A stretch of 64,000 nt of DNA from Rhodoferax ferrireducens (lineage in GTDB: Bacteria; Pseudomonadota; Gammaproteobacteria; Burkholderiales; Burkholderiaceae_C). Under the pieces are notes generated by a model, which worked only from the letters and a program-made list of their open reading frames with translations, ran no database searches and was not told the origin of the DNA. The stretch lies in contig MTEI01000002.1 of assembly GCA_002083775.1 (NCBI GenBank), positions 248,001 to 312,000 of the forward strand, in the 5' to 3' direction. The position numbers and the translations under genes are program-made. Within the stretch, counting starts at the first letter, position 1. Each line of letters opens with the position of its first letter. Positions 27,022 through 35,423 of the stretch are shown here, in pieces.

Positions 27022-28533
27022 ATGGATTTGCTGACCAATTTGTCCATGGGGTTTGCGGTGGCTGCCACGCCCATCAACCTGCTGTACGCCTTTGTCGGCT
27101 GCCTGTTGGGCACGCTGATCGGGGTGTTGCCCGGTATCGGCCCGGTGGCCACTATTGCCATGCTGCTGCCAGCCACCTATGCGCTGCCACCGGTGTCGGC
27201 CTTGATCATGCTGGCGGGTATCTATTACGGTGCGCAGTACGGTGGCAGCACCACCGCCATTCTGGTGAACTTGCCGGGCGAAGCCAGCTCGGTGGTGACG
27301 GTGATCGACGGTTACCAGATGGCGCGAAAGGGCCGGGCCGGGCCGGCGTTGGCCGCTGCCGGGCTGGGCTCGTTTTTTGCGGGTTGTGTCGGCACCTTGA
27401 TTCTGGCGGCCTTTGCTGCGCCGCTGACCGAGGTGGCTTTCAAGTTTGGCCCGGCTGAGTATTTTTCGCTGATGGTGCTGGGGCTGATTGGCGCGGTGGT
27501 GCTGGCCTCGGGCTCGCTGCTCAAAGCGGTGGCAATGATTGTGTTGGGGCTGCTGCTGGGCCTGGTCGGCACGGATGTGAACTCAGGCGTGGCGCGGTTT
27601 GCGTTTGATATTCCCGAATTGAGTGATGGCATCGGTTTCATCGTGATTGCCATGGGCGTGTTTGGCTATGGCGAAATCATCTCGAACCTGTCGGTGAAAG
27701 AAGCCCACCGCGAGGTGTTTACCGCCAAAGTGCATGGCCTGATGCCCACCCGTGAAGACTTCAAACGCATTCTGCCAGCGGTGTTGCGTGGCACCGGCAT
27801 TGGTTCGGTGCTGGGCATTTTGCCCGGCGGGGGTGCGCTGTTGTCGGCGTTTGCGGCCTACAGCATCGAGAAAAAAACCAAATTACAGCCCGGCGAAGTG
27901 CCGTTTGGCGAGGGCAATATCCGCGGTGTGGCCGCGCCCGAGGCGGCCAACAACGCCGGTTCACAAACCTCGTTCATCCCGCTGCTCACGCTGGGCATTC
28001 CGCCCAACGCCGTGATGGCGCTGATGGTGGGCGCCATGACCATCCACAACATCCAGCCCGGCCCGCAGGTGATGAGCAGCAACCCCGAGCTGTTCTGGGG
28101 CCTGATCGCGTCGATGTGGATCGGCAACGCCATGCTGGTGGTGCTGAACCTGCCGCTGATCGGACTGTGGATCAAGCTGCTGAGCGTGCCGTACCGCTGG
28201 CTGTTTCCAGCCATCGTGCTGTTTTGCGCCATTGGCGTCTACAGCACCAACAACAACACCTGGGACGTCTGGATGGTGGGGCTGTTTGGCGTGATCGGGT
28301 ATGGCTTCATCAAACTCGGGCTGGAGCCCGCGCCGCTGCTGCTGGGCTTCTTCCTGGGGCCGATGATGGAAGAAAACCTGCGCCGTGCGCTGCTGCTGTC
28401 GCGTGGTGACTGGAGTGTGCTGGTGACCCGGCCGCTCTCAGCCGGGCTGCTGGCGGCCGCCGTGGTCATGCTGGCGGTGGTGTTGCTGCCCGCCATCCGG
28501 CGCGGGCGTGAAAAAGCGTTTGTTGAAGATTGA
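27022..28533 (+). CDS. tctA: Tripartite tricarboxylate transporter large permease
   Basis: This 503-residue polytopic permease has about twelve membrane segments and TctA hallmarks: GVLPGIGPVATIAMLLPATY, YYGAQYGGSTTAILVNLPGE and NNAGSQTSFIPLLTLGIPPN. It moves carboxylic acids with a TctC binding protein usually encoded nearby; here none is, so it may use an unlinked TctC (Comamonadaceae carry many). Length is normal. Repeat B follows its stop by 17 bases. Confidence 0.92.
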   Translation: MDLLTNLSMGFAVAATPINLLYAFVGCLLGTLIGVLPGIGPVATIAMLLPATYALPPVSALIMLAGIYYGAQYGGSTTAILVNLPGEASSVVTVIDGYQMARKGRAGPALAAAGLGSFFAGCVGTLILAAFAAPLTEVAFKFGPAEYFSLMVLGLIGAVVLASGSLLKAVAMIVLGLLLGLVGTDVNSGVARFAFDIPELSDGIGFIVIAMGVFGYGEIISNLSVKEAHREVFTAKVHGLMPTREDFKRILPAVLRGTGIGSVLGILPGGGALLSAFAAYSIEKKTKLQPGEVPFGEGNIRGVAAPEAANNAGSQTSFIPLLTLGIPPNAVMALMVGAMTIHNIQPGPQVMSSNPELFWGLIASMWIGNAMLVVLNLPLIGLWIKLLSVPYRWLFPAIVLFCAIGVYSTNNNTWDVWMVGLFGVIGYGFIKLGLEPAPLLLGFFLGPMMEENLRRALLLSRGDWSVLVTRPLSAGLLAAAVVMLAVVLLPAIRRGREKAFVED

Positions 28534-28550
28534 CGTGAAAGAACAAAATT

Positions 28551-28641
28551 GTCATGCCGGGCTACGACCCGGCATCCATGACTTCAGACTGCATGGATTG
28601 CGGGTGCTGAAACCCCGGACCCGATCCGGGGACGCAATGAC
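28551..28641. repeat. Repeat B copy (compound)
   Basis: ATGCCGGGCTACGACCCGGCAT is an inverted repeat, followed by a CATGGATTGCGGGTG unit and CCCCGGACCCGATCCGGGG. It is the compound version also seen at 4196-4280, and lies after tctA where it might help end or stabilise the transcript. Confidence 0.78.
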
Positions 28642-28694
28642 AACCTTCTTCTTTCATGCTGCGACGCTGGTTGTGCGCTTAGGTCATTTACATA

Positions 28695-28744
28695 AGAATT
28701 TGGCCTCTAGCCCTTATGCATAAAGGGCAGGTAGCTCCTGAAAA
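28695..28744 (+). repeat. Repeat A copy overlapping an EamA start
   Basis: AATTTGGCCTCTAGCCCTTA, then TGCATAAAGGGCAGGTAGCT. The ATG at 28716 is the centre of the repeat, so the first ten residues of the next protein, MHKGQVAPEK, are repeat-encoded. Confidence 0.78.
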
Positions 28745-29615
28745 GATAGTGAGTGGTCTGGTGCTTGCCACGCTGGGGGCGATTGCTTTCAGTGGCAAGG
28801 CGATCATCGTCAAGCTGGCTTACCGCTACGGCGTGGACGCGGTCACGCTGATCATGTACCGCATGTTGTTTGCGCTGCCGATTTTTGCGGTGATGGCGTG
28901 GTGGTCCAGCCGTGGCAAACCGCCGCTCACCCGGCACGACTGGCTGGGCGTGCTTGGCCTGGGTTTTTCTGGCTACTACCTGGCGAGCTTTTTGGACTTT
29001 GCCGGGCTGGCCTTCATCAGCGCCTCACTCGAGCGGCTCATCTTGTACCTCAACCCGACGCTGGTGCTGATCCTCGGGCTGGTGCTCTACCAGCGCCGCA
29101 TCACGCGTTTTCAGGCGCTCGGCATGGGCATCAGTTATTTGGGTGTGTTGCTGGTGTTTGGTCACGAAATCAGTCTGGCGGGTGCCGACGCGGCATTGGG
29201 TGCGGCGTTGGTGTTTGGCAGCGCGGTGAGTTATGCGCTGTATCTGAGCTTCAGCGGTGAACTGGTCAAGCGCCTCGGCTCGCTACGCCTCGTGGGGCTG
29301 GCCACGCTGGTGGCGTGTGGGCTGTGCATCGCGCAGTTTCTGTTGCTGCGGCCCATGGCTGCCGCGCTAGTGGCGCCCGAGGTGATCTGGCTGTCCATCC
29401 TCAACGCCACCGTGTGCACCGCCGCACCGGTGCTGATGGTGATGATGGCCATCGAACGCATCGGTGCCTCGCTGGCCGCGCAGACTGGCATGGTCGGCCC
29501 GATGTCGACCATCGCCATGGGGGCGCTGCTTCTGGGGGAACCGTTCACCGGCTGGGTGGCGGCGGGCACGGTGCTGGTGATATTGGGGATTTTTGTGTTC
29601 ATGCGCCGCCGGTGA
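28716..29615 (+). CDS. EamA/DMT family transporter
   Basis: This 299-residue inner-membrane protein has ten membrane segments in two EamA repeats (about residues 8-140 and 150-295), with YRMLFALPIFAVMAWW and ILNATVCTAAPVLMVMMAIE. The family exports metabolites such as amino acids; the substrate is unknown. The only ATG before the first membrane segment is made by repeat A and lacks a Shine-Dalgarno. A GTG at about 28749 is a possible alternative. It converges with a second EamA gene across a 42-base gap. Confidence 0.82.
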   Translation: MHKGQVAPEKIVSGLVLATLGAIAFSGKAIIVKLAYRYGVDAVTLIMYRMLFALPIFAVMAWWSSRGKPPLTRHDWLGVLGLGFSGYYLASFLDFAGLAFISASLERLILYLNPTLVLILGLVLYQRRITRFQALGMGISYLGVLLVFGHEISLAGADAALGAALVFGSAVSYALYLSFSGELVKRLGSLRLVGLATLVACGLCIAQFLLLRPMAAALVAPEVIWLSILNATVCTAAPVLMVMMAIERIGASLAAQTGMVGPMSTIAMGALLLGEPFTGWVAAGTVLVILGIFVFMRRR

Positions 29616-29657
29616 TAGTCCGCCCCGCAGGTCAACAAGCCGTCGTTTGGCCAAAAA

Positions 29658-30563
29658 TCAGCGCCGCGACGACACCACAATGCCGCCCACAATCAGCGCA
29701 AACGCCAGCGCGTGGTACAGGTGCGGCACCTCACCCAGAAACAGCCCGGACAACACGGCGGTAAACAGCGGCGTCAGGTTGATGAAAAAGCCCGCCACCG
29801 ATGGCCCGGCCCGCGACACGCCCGCGCCCCAGGCGCGATAAGCCAGCAAGGCCGGCCCAATCGCTATAAAAAGCAAAGCGGCTGCCAAAGGCCAGCTGGG
29901 CACAAACCGGCCAAACCCCAGGGCCCATTCGGCTCCGGCAAACAAGCCTGACCAGATCAGGCCCAGCGAAATCTGCGCCATCAGAAACTCCGACCAATTG
30001 GTGCGGATGCTGCTGGGCTCTGAGGTGGGGTGCACCAGCATCCAGCTGTAATAGGCCCAGGCGGCCGAGGCCAGCATGATGTAGAAGTCACCCGGCACCA
30101 GCCGCACCTGCAGCAAGGTTTCCAGCTGGCCGCGGCTCAGCACAAGCATCACCCCGCTGATCGACAAAGCGGCACCCAGCCATTGGCGCTTGCTGATGGC
30201 CTTGGCAAAAAACAGCCGCCCGATCAGCAGCATCCACACCGGCGTGATGGAGCCCACCAGCGTCACGTTGATGGGTGTGGACGTGTTCAGCGCCAGATAC
30301 AGCAGCGCGTTGTAGCCGCCAATGCTCAGCAGCGACAAGGCCATGAAACGCCGCCAGTTGGGCCACAGCGCACTCTCGCGGTACAGCACCGGCGCGGCCA
30401 GCGGCAGCAGCAGCACAAACGCAATGCACCAGCGCAGCAGGTTAAGCGTCATCGGTGAAGCCATGTCGGCAATCACCCGGCCCAGCACCGCGTTGCCCGC
30501 CCACAACACCGGCGGCAAGGTCAGCAGCAGCGCGGCAGTGGGGGTCACGCGGGGGTGGCTCAT
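29658..30563 (-). CDS. EamA/DMT family transporter
   Basis: This 301-residue protein has ten membrane segments and the two EamA domains (about residues 12-145 and 160-298): NAVLGRVIADMASPMTLNLL, then YLALNTSTPINVTLVGSITP. It differs clearly from the convergent EamA protein at 28716, so it is not a recent duplicate. It is divergent from the quinone oxidoreductase gene with a 172-base gap. Substrate unknown. Confidence 0.85.
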   Translation of the reverse strand: MSHPRVTPTAALLLTLPPVLWAGNAVLGRVIADMASPMTLNLLRWCIAFVLLLPLAAPVLYRESALWPNWRRFMALSLLSIGGYNALLYLALNTSTPINVTLVGSITPVWMLLIGRLFFAKAISKRQWLGAALSISGVMLVLSRGQLETLLQVRLVPGDFYIMLASAAWAYYSWMLVHPTSEPSSIRTNWSEFLMAQISLGLIWSGLFAGAEWALGFGRFVPSWPLAAALLFIAIGPALLAYRAWGAGVSRAGPSVAGFFINLTPLFTAVLSGLFLGEVPHLYHALAFALIVGGIVVSSRR

Positions 30564-30735
30564 ATGCTCAGGCCGCAGCCGGTGGCGCAGGCCAGGCGTT
30601 CAAAAAAGTGTGAAAACAAGGGGAGTGCGGTGCAAGACATGCGTGGGGATGATGAACGATCCAATTTTCGCAGCAAAACGCGGGGCCTGGATTCATGGCA
30701 ATATCTCCCACCCTATTTCTTTCCGGAGACTTTTC

Positions 30736-31731
30736 ATGACGATGCAACCCTCTCGCGCCATCCAAATCGACCAGCACGGCGGCCCGGAGCAACTCACACT
30801 GGTGCAGGTCATGGTCGGTGAGCCCGGCCCGGGCGAGATCCGCATTCGCCACCACGCCGTCGGCCTGAACTTCATCGACGTGTACCAGCGCAGCGGCCTG
30901 TACCCGATGCAACTGCCGGTGCGCCTGGGCATGGAAGCCGCTGGTGTGGTGGAGGCGGTAGGTGAGGGCGTGGCGCATCTGCAGCCGGGTGACCGCGCCG
31001 CCTACGCCAGCCAGCCGCCCGGAAGTTATTGCGATTTGCGCGTGATGCCAGCCAAAAACGTCTGCAAGCTACCCGATGCCATCCCTTTCGAGACTGGCGC
31101 GGCGATGATGCTCAAGGGCCTGACAGCGCAATACCTGCTCAAACGCACCCAGCCCCAGGGCGGCCTGCAAGCCGGTGACTTTGTGCTGTTTCATGCCGCC
31201 GCCGGGGGTGTGGGCCTGATCGCCTGCCAGTGGGCCAAAGCCATGGGGCTGCGCCTGATTGGTACCGCAGGTTCAGCATCAAAATGTGCTCTAGCCCTTG
31301 CCAATGGGGCAGAGTTTGCTATTAATTACTCTACAGAAGATTTTCTGGCGCGGGTCAAGGAAATCACCGCTGGCCAAGGCGTCAAGGTAGTTTACGACAG
31401 TGTGGGCAAAGACACCTGGGACAAGTCGCTGGATTGCCTTGCCCCCTTTGGCCTGATGGCCAGCTTTGGCAACGCCTCCGGCCCCGTGGCACCGTTTGCG
31501 CCGGGCATCCTCGGCCCCAAAGGCTCGTTGTATGTGACGCGGCAAACGCTGTTCACCCACATCGCCACACGGGAAAGCACCCAGGCCATGGCCGATGATC
31601 TGTTTGCGGTAGTGGTCAGCGGCCAGGTAAAGATCCACATCGACCAGCGCTACGGCTTGGAAGACGTGCAGCAGGCGCACCGTGACCTGGAAGCGCGCAA
31701 GACCACCGGCTGCACCGTGCTGACGCTTTAG
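30736..31731 (+). CDS. qorA: NADPH:quinone oxidoreductase (zeta-crystallin-like)
   Basis: This 331-residue MDR-superfamily enzyme reduces quinones with NADPH. The N terminus AIQIDQHGGPEQLTL, the substrate domain VGLNFIDVYQRSGLYPMQLP and the nucleotide loop FHAAAGGVGLIACQWAKAMG are diagnostic; it lacks the zinc-binding Cys of alcohol dehydrogenases. CCGGAGAC 7-14 bases upstream supports the start at 30736 (a second ATG follows two codons later). Residues ~182-198 (SKCALALANGAEFAINY) are encoded by DNA that matches repeat A at 31279-31328, although the amino acids also fit the family. Confidence 0.9.
   Translation: MTMQPSRAIQIDQHGGPEQLTLVQVMVGEPGPGEIRIRHHAVGLNFIDVYQRSGLYPMQLPVRLGMEAAGVVEAVGEGVAHLQPGDRAAYASQPPGSYCDLRVMPAKNVCKLPDAIPFETGAAMMLKGLTAQYLLKRTQPQGGLQAGDFVLFHAAAGGVGLIACQWAKAMGLRLIGTAGSASKCALALANGAEFAINYSTEDFLARVKEITAGQGVKVVYDSVGKDTWDKSLDCLAPFGLMASFGNASGPVAPFAPGILGPKGSLYVTRQTLFTHIATRESTQAMADDLFAVVVSGQVKIHIDQRYGLEDVQQAHRDLEARKTTGCTVLTL
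31279..31328 (+). repeat. Repeat A-like segment within qorA
   Basis: TGCTCTAGCCCTTGCCAATG followed by GGGCAGAGTTTGCTATTAAT matches the repeat consensus over most of its length and is locally AT-rich compared with the gene. It is read in the same frame as the copies in recC, recB (second) and etfA. Confidence 0.5.
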
Positions 31732-31764
31732 GAGGGGCTGGTTACCAGGTTTTCGGCAAGCTTC

Positions 31765-32970
31765 TTACCCATGCCGTTGCACCAGCGTCCAGGCCGACAG
31801 CGCAATCAGTGCGCTCCAAAACCACACGCCCAGGGTGAGCGGCAACACGGTGCCGTCCATGTGGCCACCCAGCCAGGCGCCCATGGCAAAGGCGCACAGC
31901 ATCATCAAAAAGCCATTGACGGCTGAGGCGGCGCCAGCGGCTTTGGGGAAGGGCCCCACGGCGCCACTCTGGCCGCAAGGCTGGTGGATGCCGTGGCCGA
32001 TCATGAACAGCATTTGCGGCAGCATGATGCTCCAGACGCTGATCCAGCCCATCAAGCTGAGTGCCGCCATCAGCGTACCGCCGGTGATGGACAAGATGCC
32101 CGCCAGCGCCACCGCGCGGCGCACGCCAAAGCGCGGCAGCCATTGGCGGCAGATGAAGGTGCCGCCGATATAGGCCACAGAATTTACAAACATCACCAGC
32201 CCGTACTGCGTTTTGCTTAAACCCAGCACACCGGTGAACACAAACGACGAAGCCGCCAAAAAAGTGAACAAGCCGCCATAAGAGCAGGCCGAAAGCGCTG
32301 AAAACGCCCAGAAAGTGGGGTTGACCAGAATGCTGCGCCAGGTGGCCAGCAGGGTGGGCAGCTGCAGTGCCTGCGGGTTTTTGTGCTGCACGGTTTCTTC
32401 AAAACGCAGCGCCACCACCGCCAGCGTGACGGCGGCAAACACACCCAGCGCCAGCAGCGCAAAGCGCCAGTTCAGCCACTCGGTCAGCAGGCCGCCCAGC
32501 GGTGCGCTCATGCAGGCGATCACCCCCAGGCCGCTCAGCCCCTTGCTCATCACCCGGGCCCCTTGCGTGGGTGAATAGAGGTCGCGCACGATGGCGCGGG
32601 CGCACATCACGCCCGCGCCCATGGCTACGCCCTGCAGCGTGCGCCAGACAATCAGCCAGCCCATGCTGGGCGCCAGGCTGCTGGCAATCGACGCCAGTAC
32701 ATAGGCGACCAGACCTATCAGCAAAATGGGTCGGCGGCCAAAGCGGTCTGAGAGCGGCCCCCACACCAGTTGCGAGCCGCCAAACGCCAGCAGCAGGGCG
32801 GTCAGCGTCAGCTGCGCCTGCGCCATGGGGGCAGACAATTCGGCGGTCAGCTCGGGCAGGGCTGGCAGGTACAGGTCGGTGGTGATGGGCTGCATGCCCA
32901 GTAACAGCGAGAGCAACAAGACGATCACGCCGGGCTGCATGGAAGAAGTGTGGGAGGCATTGGCAGGCAT
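31765..32970 (-). CDS. Bcr/CflA family multidrug efflux MFS transporter
   Basis: This 401-residue major facilitator protein has 12 membrane segments. Bcr/CflA features include MQPITTDLYLPALPELTAEL in the first helix region, the loop motif GPLSDRFGRRPILLIGL, and QGVAMGAGVMCARAIVRDLY in helix 5 (motif C-like, typical of drug/proton antiporters). It converges with qorA with a 33-base gap. The exported compound is not known. Confidence 0.88.
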   Translation of the reverse strand: MPANASHTSSMQPGVIVLLLSLLLGMQPITTDLYLPALPELTAELSAPMAQAQLTLTALLLAFGGSQLVWGPLSDRFGRRPILLIGLVAYVLASIASSLAPSMGWLIVWRTLQGVAMGAGVMCARAIVRDLYSPTQGARVMSKGLSGLGVIACMSAPLGGLLTEWLNWRFALLALGVFAAVTLAVVALRFEETVQHKNPQALQLPTLLATWRSILVNPTFWAFSALSACSYGGLFTFLAASSFVFTGVLGLSKTQYGLVMFVNSVAYIGGTFICRQWLPRFGVRRAVALAGILSITGGTLMAALSLMGWISVWSIMLPQMLFMIGHGIHQPCGQSGAVGPFPKAAGAASAVNGFLMMLCAFAMGAWLGGHMDGTVLPLTLGVWFWSALIALSAWTLVQRHG

Positions 32971-33073
32971 GGGTTTAAGCGTATCAGATCAAGTTCACCC
33001 GCCTGCCGCTTTGGCCTGGCGCTTGTGCGAAGATGTCCGCTGGATGAATCTGACGTTTTGAAAGGGTTTTGGC

Positions 33074-33457
33074 ATGGCTATTGGTTGGCTCTCGGTGTTG
33101 AAAATGGTGCCCTGGGGCGATGTGATCGAGTCCGCACCCATCGTGGCGCAGGGGGCTAAAAAACTCTGGAAATCTGTGGGCAAGAAGGAGCCTGTCACCG
33201 TTGCCCCGCCCAATACTGGCGCGGTAGCCGCGCAGGCCGCGCCCACCGTGATGGCGCTGCAGGCACAGGTGACGCAGCTGGAGGTGTCGGTGGCCGAGCT
33301 GCACCAGCAGATGCTGGAGTCCAGCGCGCTGATCGGCTCTTTGGCCGAGCAAAACACCCAGCTTATTGCCCGCGTGGAGGTCAACCGCAAACGTGTGCTG
33401 GCCCTCGCCGTGGTGGTTGTGGTGTTGGCGGTGGTACTTGCCAATCAACTCATTTGA
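33074..33457 (+). CDS. Small coiled-coil, tail-anchored membrane protein
   Basis: I do not recognise a named family. The 127-residue product has an N-terminal amphipathic stretch (WLSVLKMVPWGDVIESAPIV), an Ala/Pro/Thr linker (residues ~45-60), a coiled coil (~60-100) with ALQAQVTQLEVSVAELHQQM, and a C-terminal membrane helix of about 20 residues (VLALAVVVVVLAVVLANQ). This looks like a tail-anchored protein with its body in the cytoplasm. It is a single gene between the divergent MFS gene and repeats B and A. Codon use is consistent with a real gene. Confidence 0.6.
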   Translation: MAIGWLSVLKMVPWGDVIESAPIVAQGAKKLWKSVGKKEPVTVAPPNTGAVAAQAAPTVMALQAQVTQLEVSVAELHQQMLESSALIGSLAEQNTQLIARVEVNRKRVLALAVVVVVLAVVLANQLI

Positions 33458-33502
33458 CTGCCATGGCTGAGCAGTCCTCCCGGCGGCGCATGAAAGATGG
33501 CG

Positions 33503-33532
33503 GTCATTGCGGGCTTGACCCGCAATACATGG
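33503..33532. repeat. Repeat B copy (short form)
   Basis: GTCATTGCGGGCTTGACCCGCAAT contains the inverted repeat ATTGCGGG/CCCGCAAT. This short form is the one found in frame in recC (42642) and recB (45578). Confidence 0.82.
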
Positions 33533-33550
33533 TGCGGAGATGGCAGCTCG

Positions 33551-33607
33551 CTCTAAAAAATTAATAGCTGTCAGCCCTTTATTCATAAGGGCTAACGGCC
33601 AATTTTT
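33551..33607 (-). repeat. Repeat A copy (intergenic)
   Basis: AAAATTAATAGCTGTCAGCCC, a spacer, ATAAGGGCTAACGGCCAATT. It directly follows a short repeat B (33503), the same B/A combination seen inside recB at 45520-45645. Confidence 0.8.
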
Positions 33608-33667
33608 GCCTATTCATCCATGGCACCTGGGCGCTTGGCGGGTGGCAAAAACAATGATACTTACGAC

Positions 33668-35275
33668 ATGAACCTACCTGGAATTACCTTGAATGAAGCA
33701 GATGGCAAGGTGCTTTTGCTGTCCCAGCCGCTGCCTGACCGCCTGCCTGTCGACGCCAACCTGCTGCACGCACTGCTGATTCAGGAGGGTTTTGGTGACT
33801 GTTGGCTTGATGAAGCCGCCATCAGCAACGCCGTCAACCTGTGCAATGTGCAACAAACCCCGTTTGGTCTTGAAGTGGCGCGCCGCGTGGATGCCACGCT
33901 GGCAGTGCACATCGAGTTGGATGACATGGCTGCCACGCTGAACATCACCGCTGCGCGCGGTGGCAAACCAGCCAGTGTGCCCGACGTGTTGACCGCTCTG
34001 GCGCACGCTGGCGTGAGCTTTGGCATGGATGATGCCGCCGTGGCGCAAGCCTGCCAGGCCGGGGTGTGCAGCGCGCTGGTGGTCGCCCGTGGTCAGGTGC
34101 CACAGGACGGCCACGATGCCATATTTGAAGCCTTGATTTCCGACACCGTTGACCGCGCCCCCAAACTTAACGAGCAGGGGCTGATTGACTACCGTGAGCA
34201 CGGCGACATTCCCGTGGTCGCAGTTGGCGCCGCGTTGATGCGGCGCACGCCGGCCACCCCAGGTGTGCCGGGCAAAACCGTCAAAGGCCAAGTGCTGGCA
34301 GCATTGGCGGGGCACGATGCTGGTTTTGCGCCCAAGCTCGAGGGTGTTGAAACCGCCAGTGACGATGCCAATGTGCTGGTGGCATCGGTCAGCGGTCAGC
34401 CGGTGCTGGTCACTGCCGGGGTCATGGTCGAGCCGATATTGCGCCTCAAAGAAGTCAACATGGCCACGGGCAACATCCATTTTGACGGCACGGTGCACGT
34501 CGCGGGCGAGGTGACACAGGGCATGAAGGTGCAAGCCAGCGGCGATATTGTGGTCGATGGCATGGTGGATGGCGGGCTGCTCGATGCGGGCGGCAATATT
34601 CAGGTGTCCGGCGGTCTGATCGCTCATGCCAAGCTGCATGCCGGTGGCTCGGTGACAGCGCGTTTTGCCGAGGGCGCACACATCACCGCCGGTACAGTGA
34701 TCGCTGTTGGCGACATGGTCATTGATTGCGACATGCATTCGCTCAACCAGATCATCATCGGCAGCAATTCGCCGCAGCGTGGTCGTTTGGTGGGTGGTAC
34801 CACGGCCGCAGCGCTGCTGCTGCGGGTGCCGCTGCTCGGCTCAAACAAGGCTGGCACCACCAAAGTGGTGGTCGGCACCAACCCTGAGCTCGAAGCCCGC
34901 TATGCTGCGCTGCTGGCGCGCATCGAGTCTGAAAAAGCGGTGGAGGCCAACCTGGACAAGTTGGTCAAGCAGCTCAAAGCCATTGGCGACCCCAAGCATT
35001 TGCTGGAGCGCGTCAAGGCCTCGCGTCAGCATGCGGTGCAGGTCTGGGGCGCATCGCTGGCTGAAAAGCAGACCCTTGAACACGAGCTGGAACTGGCCCT
35101 GACGGCCCGCGTTGAGGTGAGCGTGGGTGTGGAAGGGGCGGTCGATCTGATGTTTGGTCACAAACCCGTGTCTTTGCGCCGCGAATTCGACGCGGGCAGT
35201 TTTTCGATGAACGAGCAGCGGCAAATACTGTTCACCGATCTGACCGGCAATGGCTTGGTGGTGGCTGCAAGCTAA
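33668..35275 (+). CDS. FapA/DUF342 domain protein
   Basis: This 535-residue protein belongs to the DUF342/FapA family. The central region (about residues 190-400) has GKTVKGQVLAALAGHDAGFA, NIHFDGTVHVAGEVTQGMKV and repeated Gly-rich beta-helix turns (SGDIVVDGMVDGG, GGNIQVSGG). A coiled coil follows near 415-500. In Vibrio a FapA-like protein links phosphorelay and cell-surface or motility functions; the mechanism is uncertain. An upstream ATG at 33620 would add 16 residues that overlap nothing helpful. The gene precedes the large GGDEF/EAL gene by 148 bases. Confidence 0.8.
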   Translation: MNLPGITLNEADGKVLLLSQPLPDRLPVDANLLHALLIQEGFGDCWLDEAAISNAVNLCNVQQTPFGLEVARRVDATLAVHIELDDMAATLNITAARGGKPASVPDVLTALAHAGVSFGMDDAAVAQACQAGVCSALVVARGQVPQDGHDAIFEALISDTVDRAPKLNEQGLIDYREHGDIPVVAVGAALMRRTPATPGVPGKTVKGQVLAALAGHDAGFAPKLEGVETASDDANVLVASVSGQPVLVTAGVMVEPILRLKEVNMATGNIHFDGTVHVAGEVTQGMKVQASGDIVVDGMVDGGLLDAGGNIQVSGGLIAHAKLHAGGSVTARFAEGAHITAGTVIAVGDMVIDCDMHSLNQIIIGSNSPQRGRLVGGTTAAALLLRVPLLGSNKAGTTKVVVGTNPELEARYAALLARIESEKAVEANLDKLVKQLKAIGDPKHLLERVKASRQHAVQVWGASLAEKQTLEHELELALTARVEVSVGVEGAVDLMFGHKPVSLRREFDAGSFSMNEQRQILFTDLTGNGLVVAAS

Positions 35276-35423
35276 AAAATACTTACCGCCAAAGCCCTGA
35301 CCGGTGTCGCCGAACGCTTGTTGCCTCAATGCAACGCACTATTGATTGAGATCAAAACTGGTCCCTACCCGACCGTTAGGATAAAAAACTTAGCTGCAAA
35401 TAGCGTCATCAGGTGCTTTCGAT

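Noticed and set aside
30322-30735. Upstream extension of the quinone oxidoreductase frame
   Set aside because: The extension lies opposite the divergent EamA gene. A strong ribosome binding site and the family N terminus point to 30736.
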